Virus record (IMG/VR): IMGVR_UViG_3300027734_000205
Span: 1 to 32,978 of that record
Reading direction: 5' to 3' (one strand)
DNA: 32,978 nucleotides
Source of the DNA: a virus
The translations under genes were made by a program, and so were the position numbers. Below, piece by piece: positions 1 through 6,317 of the stretch (positions are counted from its first letter, which is position 1; every line of letters begins with the position of its first letter). Under the pieces are notes generated by a model. That model had not been told where the DNA came from. It worked only from the letters and a program-made list of their open reading frames with translations, and did no database searches.

Positions 1-696
1 CTCGACAACATGGCACGGCGGCAACGTATTGGCGTATTCGCCAGCTTCTAAAACAAATGTAGCAGGTTTGATCTTTTCCATAACTTTTCCTAATGAGCCT
101 ACCCGAGGCTCCCACTCGCCAAAGTCTTTATTGACCAAGACAAAATACTGTTGCATAAACGCGCCTTTGGCACGTCCTAATAGATTCTGATCAACAATCT
201 TGCATTGACCAAAAACATCCTCTAAGCCATTGCTAGTAAAGCTACCAGTCAAACCCCAACGTATCTTGAATGGGTCTAACACTTTGGATAACGCTTTAAA
301 TCGTGCGCCTGATGGGTTCTTTAGCCTAGTTAGCTCGTCAAATACAATCCCATCAAAATCTAGGAATTGTTCTGATAACCATTGCAAGCTGTCATAGTTA
401 ACTACCACCACGTTAGATTTACTACGCAACGCTTTAAGACGCTGGGCAGGCGTACCTACCGCAACACTTAGGGTTAACCCTGTAGCCCATTTAACTTGCT
501 CTACAGGCCATACATCCGTACAGACGCGCTTAGGGGCAAGAACTAACCAACGCTTGACTAACCCTTGCTTGATGGCGTCTTGCATCGCTGTGAGCGTTAT
601 AGCCGTCTTGCCAGCGCCTACTGGCGCTAAGATCATGGCTCTGTCTTTCTCAAACAAAAAGTCAGCAGCCGTGTCTTGGTAATGGCGCAACTTCAT
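1..696 (-). CDS. Superfamily II (SNF2-like) helicase, 3' part cut by window edge
   Basis: Reading from the ATG at 696, the frame stays open for 232 codons to the left edge, so only the N-terminal ATPase lobe is present. Visible motifs are Walker A APVGAGKT near residues 24-31, VLAPK (motif Ia) near 52, a DExx box as FDELTRLKN near 120, and LTGS (motif III) near 150. This is the pattern of SNF2/SSL2-type phage helicases that remodel or unwind DNA during replication or recombination. The start codon overlaps the methyltransferase stop (ATGA), so it is the last visible gene of a three-gene minus-strand operon with the methyltransferase and the VRR-NUC nuclease; SNF2 helicases and VRR-NUC proteins often sit together in phage replication modules. 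Motifs IV-VI should lie outside the window. The family call is firm, the exact role is inferred. Confidence 0.88.
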   Translation of the reverse strand, partial: MKLRHYQDTAADFLFEKDRAMILAPVGAGKTAITLTAMQDAIKQGLVKRWLVLAPKRVCTDVWPVEQVKWATGLTLSVAVGTPAQRLKALRSKSNVVVVNYDSLQWLSEQFLDFDGIVFDELTRLKNPSGARFKALSKVLDPFKIRWGLTGSFTSNGLEDVFGQCKIVDQNLLGRAKGAFMQQYFVLVNKDFGEWEPRVGSLGKVMEKIKPATFVLEAGEYANTLPPCHVVE

Positions 697-2042
697 AGCA
701 ACTCATTCACTAAATCAATGCCATCGCCAATCCATTGCATACACGGCACCGCCATTGAGTTGCCAAGGGCTTTGTAACGTAAGCCGTCCGGTGCGGTGTC
801 TTTTTTACGCCACGGAATATCAGTAAAGCTATCAGGGAAGCCTTGCAACCGTTCACATTCAGTTGGGGTAAGCCTACGGACAGCCATTGAAGCGGCATAA
901 ATAGCCGCAACTTGGTTTGTTACTTCTGTTGATTGAGGGCTACGACTAGGGTCATTACTAGCGGTTAATGTTGGGGCTACAATATTTTGTGCAATAAATG
1001 TTTGAGCATGATGTGATTGAACCGATGGACGCAACGCTTGTAAAGCAGGCGTAACAGTTAACGGCGTAGCGCTAAACGTATTGGCTTTAGCATCTTCACG
1101 TATTGAATATGCAACAGCAACTTGGTTGTTCCCCATTTCAGCACGTAAAGTTGGGGACATTTCTTCACTAAATCTAGATGAATTTCCTTCTCGTTTAGCT
1201 ATACCTGGCTCAAAACCATAAGCTACATTTTGAACAAAAGGTATATTGCCACCGCCTGTACCCCAACTGCTTGTTACTGTTTGGCATACATCACCCATTA
1301 ATTTTACTCTGCTATCTGATGGATGGTTTTCGTAAACAGTAGGTATTAATCTTCCTGTGTAAGCGTCTTGTCCGCTATAAGATCCGGGGTGGGTATCGGC
1401 ACAGAGGGTTCCGACTGTTGTTTGTAAACCGTTGCTATCAAAGCCTTCTTCAATAATGGCGGGAGTTCTTTCCCCCTCGTTTCTGCTCGGCGCAAGATCC
1501 CGGCGCAAGCTAGAGCGCTCAAATAATACTGCGGCGGCAGGTCGCCAATCTCCAAGGTACCCGACAACAAAGACACGACGCCTGCGCTGTGCCACTCCAC
1601 AGAATTGAGCGTCCAAAACTCGGTAGCTGAACCCATACCCGAGTTGAGCCACCGCCCCGAGGAAGGAACCAAAGTCCCGTCCGCCTGAGCTTGACAAGAC
1701 ACCTGGGACATTTTCCCAGACAAACCAGTTCGGTCTAAAGTAGTCAAGCATTCCGCAATAGACGAGGGCCAAGTTACCACGCGGGTCATCCATTCCTTTC
1801 CGCAGTCCTGCAACTGAGAAGGATTGACAAGGGGTTCCGCCAACGAGGAGGTCGATTTTTCCATCTAAATTCCAATCTTTATATTTGGTCATATCACCAA
1901 AATTGGTGACATCGGGATAGTGATGCGCTAATACGGCTGATGGAAATGGCTCAATCTCAGAAAAACCCGCAGGCTTCCAACCTAAATCGTGCCAAGCCAT
2001 CGTAGCAGCTTCGATACCGCTACAAACTGATAAATATCTCAT
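693..2042 (-). CDS. DNA (cytosine-5) methyltransferase
   Basis: This 449-residue protein transfers a methyl group from S-adenosylmethionine to C5 of cytosine. Motif I is the phage variant CSGIEAA at residues 7-13. Motif IV is GGTPCQSFS with catalytic Cys72, motif VI is ENVPG at 110-114, motif VIII is QRRRR at 152-156, and the C-terminal motifs include ERLQGFP and ALGNSM. Residues about 180-385 form the target-recognition insert and hold loosely repeated T-L-x-A units spaced by Asn/Gln-rich links. It starts in an ATGA overlap with the VRR-NUC gene and ends in one with the helicase. Its likely role is protecting phage DNA from host restriction; target sequence unknown. A second frame of 172 codons runs inside it on the same strand. 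Confidence 0.95.
   Translation of the reverse strand: MRYLSVCSGIEAATMAWHDLGWKPAGFSEIEPFPSAVLAHHYPDVTNFGDMTKYKDWNLDGKIDLLVGGTPCQSFSVAGLRKGMDDPRGNLALVYCGMLDYFRPNWFVWENVPGVLSSSGGRDFGSFLGAVAQLGYGFSYRVLDAQFCGVAQRRRRVFVVGYLGDWRPAAAVLFERSSLRRDLAPSRNEGERTPAIIEEGFDSNGLQTTVGTLCADTHPGSYSGQDAYTGRLIPTVYENHPSDSRVKLMGDVCQTVTSSWGTGGGNIPFVQNVAYGFEPGIAKREGNSSRFSEEMSPTLRAEMGNNQVAVAYSIREDAKANTFSATPLTVTPALQALRPSVQSHHAQTFIAQNIVAPTLTASNDPSRSPQSTEVTNQVAAIYAASMAVRRLTPTECERLQGFPDSFTDIPWRKKDTAPDGLRYKALGNSMAVPCMQWIGDGIDLVNELL
1346..1864 (-). CDS. Possible overlapping gene inside the methyltransferase (alternate frame)
   Basis: A 172-codon open frame runs on the same strand as the methyltransferase, shifted by one base, from an ATG at 1864 inside motif IV to a stop at 1346. 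Its middle (about residues 102-142) reads GTLEIGDLPPQYYLS followed by ACAGILRRAETRGKELPPLL. From memory, this closely resembles a recurrent short phage protein annotated as hypothetical, with the pattern LSxILETGDxPxxYfLS...GILRRAxxRGKxLP. The same nucleotides encode the conserved methyltransferase stretch after QRRRRVF, so the alternate-frame similarity could be a by-product of that conservation. No good Shine-Dalgarno sequence precedes the ATG. I list it as a candidate only. Confidence 0.3.
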   Translation of the reverse strand: MEKSTSSLAEPLVNPSQLQDCGKEWMTRVVTWPSSIAECLTTLDRTGLSGKMSQVSCQAQADGTLVPSSGRWLNSGMGSATEFWTLNSVEWHSAGVVSLLSGTLEIGDLPPQYYLSALACAGILRRAETRGKELPPLLKKALIATVYKQQSEPSVPIPTPDLIADKTLTQED

Positions 2043-2314
2043 ACGTTAGCCATCCAAGTGTCGATATGCTCTTTAGTCCATAAGCAAGCATAGTTTTGAT
2101 TGAGTTGTTTAAGGTTACGGGCGTGGATGCCTTGTAGGGCAGACAGCTTGCCACCTGTAGTCTTTAGCTCAACAAACCATGTCTGCCCACTAGGTAAGCA
2201 AGCGATGCGGTCAGCTACTCCGCGTTGATTGGGGGATCTGAACTTGTAGGTAATGCCCCCAAGGGACATTACAGCCCAGACGAAGTATTTTTCAATTTCG
2301 GTTTCTTTTGTCAT
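2039..2314 (-). CDS. VRR-NUC domain nuclease
   Basis: This 91-residue protein consists only of a VRR-NUC fold, a PD-(D/E)XK-like nuclease of the Holliday-junction-resolvase type. The catalytic pattern is visible as RGVADRIA (Asp35) followed by WFVELK (Glu49 and Lys51), with a downstream helix containing Gln61. The length is typical for stand-alone phage members. Such proteins are thought to cut branched or flapped DNA during replication and recombination, and many phages encode one beside a SNF2-like helicase, as here. Its stop overlaps the methyltransferase start (ATGA). No Shine-Dalgarno sequence precedes the ATG, and a sigma70-like promoter would place the transcript start almost at the ATG, so it may be leaderless. 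Confidence 0.88.
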   Translation of the reverse strand: MTKETEIEKYFVWAVMSLGGITYKFRSPNQRGVADRIACLPSGQTWFVELKTTGGKLSALQGIHARNLKQLNQNYACLWTKEHIDTWMANV

Positions 2315-2320
2315 GTGGCA

Positions 2321-2350
2321 AATATATCACAGTAAAAAAGTTTTGCACAA
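2321..2350 (-). promoter_or_regulatory. Predicted sigma70-like promoter for the leftward operon
   Basis: On the minus strand, TTGTGC (2350-2345) is followed by an 18-nt spacer and TATATT (2326-2321). The expected start of transcription is about 2314, which is the A of the VRR-NUC ATG. Its -35 overlaps that of the rightward promoter, so the two units may compete for polymerase. Prediction from hexamer match only. Confidence 0.4.
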
Positions 2351-2371
2351 CATTTATTTTTCATGTATAGT
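2343..2371 (+). promoter_or_regulatory. Predicted sigma70-like promoter for the replication operon
   Basis: TTGCAC (2343-2348), a 17-nt spacer and TATAGT (2366-2371) lie upstream of the DUF2800 gene. The -10 matches five of six consensus bases; the -35 keeps only TTG in register. Transcription would start near 2378 and give a leader of about 27 nt carrying AACTAAAGTAAAGG, which includes the Shine-Dalgarno site. It is the only clear candidate promoter for the plus-strand replication genes. Confidence 0.5.
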
Positions 2372-2404
2372 GGAATCTCAATCAACTAAAGTAAAGGAAA
2401 CAAA

Positions 2405-3544
2405 ATGAACGCTCCCGTCTTACATTCCCGTGTTGTTGGTGGTTCTACAGCCAAGCGGGTTATCGCTTGTCCTGGTTCAGTAGCCCTATGCGCTGCTATG
2501 CCACCTAAGCCTTCTAGCAAATACGCTGACGAAGGCACCTTACTTCATAACGTCATGGACGTCATTCTTTCTACAGGTCAAACGCCTGAAGCCTGTATTG
2601 GCATGAAGTATGGCGATATCAAACTAACCGATGAACTCATCAATGAGAAGGTTTACCCAGCACTGCGGGCATTAGATGAAATTGACCCTAATAAGGAGAT
2701 GGAATATGCAACAGAAACCCGTGTTGGCTTCGGTGATTTTCTTCCTAATGTGTTTGGCAGCACCGATTTGCTTGGCCGTGTTGGTAGACGAGCTATCATC
2801 CTTGACTGGAAATTTGGTTCAGGAGTTGCAGTTGACGCCGAAGAAAACGATCAACTTATGTTCTACGCAGCCGCAGCTATGCGAACCCCCGAAGTCCAAT
2901 GGATATTTGATGATTGTGACGAAATCGAGTGCATCATTGTCCAACCACCATCTGTAAAGCGTTGGGTTACAACAACCAAGCGTATTAAAGCGTTTGAGCA
3001 AGAGTTAGCAACCGCAGTCAAGATCAGTTCTATGCCTGACGCACCGCTTAAAGTAGGTGAGCATTGCCGTTGGTGTGCAGCCAAGCCTACTTGTCCTTTG
3101 ATGACCGGTGCAGTAGAACGTACCTTACACGCTCAGATTGACATTCTTAACGTAACACAGATAGCTGACTATCTTAAGAAAGCTGATACCCTAGAACAAT
3201 GGATTGCTGATCTGCGTGGATTAGCGCATCAAGTCTTAGAAGTTGGTAAACCTATCCCTGGCTACAAATTAGTAGCTAAACGGGCTACTCGCCAATGGGT
3301 TGATGAAGATCAAGCTTTGGTAGCTATGATGAACGAGGGCTTACCCGAAGATGAATTACTTGTTAGTAAAATAGTATCCCCTGCACAAGCAGAGAAAATA
3401 TTGAAAAAGCATGGCAAGCAATTGCCTGCCAATCAAGTAGTAGCAGTAAGCAGTGGCAGTACGATGGTTGAGGATTCTGATCCAAGGCCAACGGTTTTAC
3501 AAATCGGGCAGCAATTAACAAGCGCCCTTTCTAAACTTCAATAA
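2405..3544 (+). CDS. DUF2800-type PD-(D/E)XK nuclease with Cas4-like Fe-S cysteines
   Basis: This 379-residue protein has the full RecB/Cas4-like nuclease signature. GTLLHN places the motif I His at 48; GSTD gives Asp121; ILDWKFG gives Asp134 and Lys136; QLMFY gives Gln150 and Tyr154. Cys22 together with Cys221, Cys224 and Cys230 (CRWCAAKPTC) form the four-cysteine pattern that holds a 4Fe-4S cluster in Cas4/AddB-type enzymes. The roughly 150 C-terminal residues are helical and not recognised. It is the first gene of the plus-strand replication operon, with a good AAAGGAAA ribosome site, followed after 11 nt by the probable ssDNA-binding gene. It is likely an exonuclease for phage recombination or host DNA degradation. 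The nuclease call is strong, the biological role inferred. Confidence 0.88.
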   Translation: MNAPVLHSRVVGGSTAKRVIACPGSVALCAAMPPKPSSKYADEGTLLHNVMDVILSTGQTPEACIGMKYGDIKLTDELINEKVYPALRALDEIDPNKEMEYATETRVGFGDFLPNVFGSTDLLGRVGRRAIILDWKFGSGVAVDAEENDQLMFYAAAAMRTPEVQWIFDDCDEIECIIVQPPSVKRWVTTTKRIKAFEQELATAVKISSMPDAPLKVGEHCRWCAAKPTCPLMTGAVERTLHAQIDILNVTQIADYLKKADTLEQWIADLRGLAHQVLEVGKPIPGYKLVAKRATRQWVDEDQALVAMMNEGLPEDELLVSKIVSPAQAEKILKKHGKQLPANQVVAVSSGSTMVEDSDPRPTVLQIGQQLTSALSKLQ

Positions 3545-3555
3545 GGAATCAAATT

Positions 3556-4215
3556 ATGTCAAATTTAACAACATTCTCAGGTGCAAACCTACCTTCAGTA
3601 AAGTCTTTAGCAACAGCATTGCGTACCATTGAAACCGATGTAGGCGCAGCAGGCACCGTCATTATCAAGATGGACAAAACAGGTCATTGGGTATTCGGCG
3701 CAGATCAAACCGAAATCGAAGATACCTCTACTTGGGCAGTTAATCCTTTCTCATTTGTTCATGGCTATATTGCATGGGGTGATGGCGAAGTATTGGCTGA
3801 GAAGATGGTCAGCGTTAGCCAACCATTGCCTGAACTCGATGCAGCGCCTCCTGGTGCTAAGAAGGGTTGGGAAACTCAAGTTGGTATGTCTATCAAATGT
3901 CTTGATGGCGAAGATAAAGGCATGGAAGCCCGTTACACTACCACGTCAGTTGGCGGTAAAAAAGGCGTTCAAGCTTTAGCTGTTGCCATTGCTACGCAAG
4001 TAGAGAAAGATCAAGACAAGCCTGTACCGGTAGTTGAGCTTGGTAAAGAGCATTACACCCACAAGTCGTATGGCCGTATCTATACTCCTGTTTTTAAAGT
4101 ATTGGAATGGGTTGGTATGGATGGTGAAGCTCCAGCAGAAGAAACGCCTAAAGAAATTGAAGCGCCTGTAGCTGTGGAAGCTGAAGCGGCGCCAGTGCGC
4201 CGTCGTCGCGGGTAA
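3556..4215 (+). CDS. Probable ssDNA-binding protein of the replication module (DUF2815-like)
   Basis: This 219-residue protein sits between the DUF2800 nuclease and the family-A polymerase, where phages of this type usually carry a DUF2815-type or other OB-fold ssDNA-binding protein. The body alternates short beta-like segments (VIIKMDKTGHWVFG, FVHGYIAWGDGEVL, GMEARYTTTSVGGKKG), and the tail after residue 195 is rich in Glu, Ala and Pro, like single-strand-binding protein tails, but ends in a basic VRRRRG. I do not recognise a diagnostic motif, so the assignment rests on position, composition and size. Translation is favoured by AAGGAATC upstream of the ATG. It would coat single strands during replication if the inference is right. 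Confidence 0.5.
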   Translation: MSNLTTFSGANLPSVKSLATALRTIETDVGAAGTVIIKMDKTGHWVFGADQTEIEDTSTWAVNPFSFVHGYIAWGDGEVLAEKMVSVSQPLPELDAAPPGAKKGWETQVGMSIKCLDGEDKGMEARYTTTSVGGKKGVQALAVAIATQVEKDQDKPVPVVELGKEHYTHKSYGRIYTPVFKVLEWVGMDGEAPAEETPKEIEAPVAVEAEAAPVRRRRG

Positions 4216-4221
4216 TTTATA

Positions 4222-4289
4222 GGGGCTAGTCTGACACTATTCAGCTCAAGTAATCGTGGACGAACGACTAAAAAGACTGATTAGCCCCA
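4222..4289 (+). ncRNA. Cloverleaf-like RNA structure before the DNA polymerase gene
   Basis: The 80-nt gap before the polymerase can fold into a closed multibranch structure. GGGGCTA (4222-4228) pairs exactly with TAGCCCC (4282-4288). Inside, CTGA/TCAG (4231-4234 with 4241-4244) makes one arm. AGT..CGT with ACG.ACT (about 4249-4270) makes a second arm with a bulge. The outer helix closes 7 nt before the ATG, and no Shine-Dalgarno sequence is present there, so the structure probably influences translation of the polymerase. It resembles a tRNA in its 7-bp end helix followed by ACC, but there is no T-arm, so I do not call it a tRNA. It may be a cis-regulatory element. Confidence 0.4.
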
Positions 4290-4295
4290 CCCTAT

Positions 4296-6266
4296 ATGAC
4301 AATACTTTATTTAGATTATGAAACGCGTAGTCGTTGCGATTTACGCAATCGTGGTGCGTATAACTACGCCCAAGACCCAAGCACCGAAGTCATTTGTATG
4401 GCGTACGCCTTTGATGATAAAGAAGTAGCCTTATGGGAACCTTTTGCAACCTTTCCGCAGAGAATTATTGACCATATTCTTTCTGGTGGTCAGATCAGGG
4501 CGCACAACGCAGGCTTTGACCGCCTAATCACCGAATACGTTTTATGCCAAGATTTCAAAGTACCTACACCTAAGCTAGATCAGTGGTATTGCACGGCTGC
4601 ACAAGCACGGGCTAACTGCGCTCCAGGCTCACTTGAGGACGTTGGACGCTTTGCTAGTAGCAGTATGCGTAAAGACCACCGAGGCAATCAATTAATCCGT
4701 TTATTGTGTATTCCAAGGGCAGATGGTACATTTAATACAGACCCTACCTTGTTAGCAGAAATGGGTAACTACGCCCTACAAGATGTGCGAACCATGCGGG
4801 CGATCTCACAAGCCATGAGGGAATTATCTTCTGATGAGCTTATGGACTATCATGTCAATGAGCGCATCAATGATCGCGGCGTGTTATTAGACAAGCCATT
4901 AGCTGAGTCTGCGATCCGTTACGCAAGTCACGAGCTTGCTGAAATCGAGAATCTTGTATCTGAAATAACCCAAGGCGAAATCTCATCGGTGCGCTCACCT
5001 CGCATGAAAGAATGGGTGCTTGCCCGTGTTGGCGATGACGCCAAAAAACTCATGGAAAACTATAAAGATGGCGATAAGAAATATTCGATCGACAAGTCAG
5101 TTCGAGCTAACCTACTTATTCTTGCTGAAGAAAACCCCGACCAAATACCGGCGGAAGTTGCAGATGTTATCCAATGTGCGGACGACCTATGGGCGTCTAG
5201 TGTTGCGAAATTTAACCGATTAAAGGAATTAGCAGATGAAGAAGATCACAGAGTCCGAGGTGCGTTTGTCTTTGCAGGCGGAAGCGCTACAGGCCGCGCT
5301 TCGTCCTACGGCGCCCAAGTCCACAACTTTACCCGCAGATGCGCCGTTGACCCCGACGCCGTTAGACAAGCGATGGTTAGAGGCCACGCAATTGTCCCTG
5401 CCTTTGGACGTAGAGTTACCGACGTTCTTAAAGGAATGCTTAGACCAGCGCTTATACCAAGACGAGGAGCTTGCCTGGTTGTGGCAGACTGGTCAGGCAT
5501 TGAAGCTAGAGTCAATCCTTGGCTTTCCAATTGTGATGCCGGTATTCAAAAACTATCGCTTTTTGAATTAGGGGAAGATGTTTACAAGGTAAATGCTTCT
5601 GCAACTTTTCACGTTCCTGTTGCTGACGTTAGCAATGAACAACGTCAGATCGGCAAAATTCAAGAGTTAGCCTGTGGCTTTGCAGGGGGCATAGGCGCGT
5701 TTGCTGCAATGGGTAGGGCTTATGGTATTCTCTTGCCCGAACCACAAGCCAAGCGCATGGTAGCGGGTTGGAGATTAGCTAACCCGTGGGCTGTTCCTTA
5801 TTGGCAAGATTTAGAAGAAGCGTACACCAGAGCGATGCGTAATCCTAAGCATGAGTTTAGTGCGGGTAGGGTTACCTATATGTTCGATGGCTTACATCTT
5901 TGGTATGCTCTACCTTCTGGGCGCGTTCTTTGTTATCCATTTGCAAGAATAGAAGCGGACGGAATAACGTACGCCAAGTCAGCATGGAAGCCTGCTGCGG
6001 ATGCTAAAGAATGGCCTAGAGCAAGATTATGGAAAGGATTGGCGTGTGAGAATATTACCCAAGCTGTTGCTAATGATTTACTGCGTCATTCTTTACGCCA
6101 GTTGGATGATGTTGTTCTCCATGTCCACGATGAAATTGTTGTAGAAACAAATCAACCCGAAGCGATGATGAAACGAATGGAAGAAGTAATGTGTACACCA
6201 CCCGATTGGGCTAAGGGAATACCCCTAGGTGTAGAAATCCATTCCATGCAGCGTTACGGCAAATAA
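4296..6266 (+). CDS. Family-A DNA polymerase with 3'-5' exonuclease
   Basis: This 656-residue replicative polymerase resembles T7 gp5 and polA. The exonuclease domain has LDYET (Asp7, Glu9) as ExoI, AHNAGFD (Asn71, Asp75) as ExoII and YALQD (Tyr159, Asp163) as ExoIII, so proofreading should be active. The polymerase domain has a TGR motif (332-334), motif A VVADWSGIEAR (Asp398, Glu403), motif B RQIGKIQELACGF (Arg450, Lys454) and motif C VHDEIVVE (His611, Asp612, Glu613). Size and order fit phage members without a 5' nuclease domain. The start lacks a Shine-Dalgarno sequence and lies directly after a predicted RNA fold. A hairpin follows the stop. Confidence 0.97.
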   Translation: MTILYLDYETRSRCDLRNRGAYNYAQDPSTEVICMAYAFDDKEVALWEPFATFPQRIIDHILSGGQIRAHNAGFDRLITEYVLCQDFKVPTPKLDQWYCTAAQARANCAPGSLEDVGRFASSSMRKDHRGNQLIRLLCIPRADGTFNTDPTLLAEMGNYALQDVRTMRAISQAMRELSSDELMDYHVNERINDRGVLLDKPLAESAIRYASHELAEIENLVSEITQGEISSVRSPRMKEWVLARVGDDAKKLMENYKDGDKKYSIDKSVRANLLILAEENPDQIPAEVADVIQCADDLWASSVAKFNRLKELADEEDHRVRGAFVFAGGSATGRASSYGAQVHNFTRRCAVDPDAVRQAMVRGHAIVPAFGRRVTDVLKGMLRPALIPRRGACLVVADWSGIEARVNPWLSNCDAGIQKLSLFELGEDVYKVNASATFHVPVADVSNEQRQIGKIQELACGFAGGIGAFAAMGRAYGILLPEPQAKRMVAGWRLANPWAVPYWQDLEEAYTRAMRNPKHEFSAGRVTYMFDGLHLWYALPSGRVLCYPFARIEADGITYAKSAWKPAADAKEWPRARLWKGLACENITQAVANDLLRHSLRQLDDVVLHVHDEIVVETNQPEAMMKRMEEVMCTPPDWAKGIPLGVEIHSMQRYGK

Positions 6267-6293
6267 AAAACCCCCTAGGGATTAGCTAGGGGG
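6265..6293 (-). terminator. Hairpin with T-run only on the minus strand
   Basis: CCCCCTAG (6271-6278) and CTAGGGGG (6286-6293) form an 8-bp stem with a 7-nt loop. On the plus strand it is preceded by six A and followed by GCAAAC, so it is not a classic plus-strand terminator. Read on the minus strand it is followed by six T, the intrinsic-terminator pattern. It would stop antisense transcripts, while on the sense transcript it could act as a processing or stability hairpin between polymerase and primase-helicase. Confidence 0.45.
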
Positions 6294-6317
6294 CAAACCT
6301 CACGAAAGGTATTACAA

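Noticed and set aside
4222-4289. tRNA gene
   Set aside because: The 7-bp end helix and following ACC fit, but there is no T-arm with TTC loop and no valid anticodon arm of 5 bp with a 7-nt loop.
5236-5571. 111-codon plus-strand frame inside the DNA polymerase gene
   Set aside because: It is out of frame with a polymerase whose motifs are intact throughout, and it has no recognisable motif. An AAGGA stretch about 7 nt upstream of its ATG is not enough to support it.
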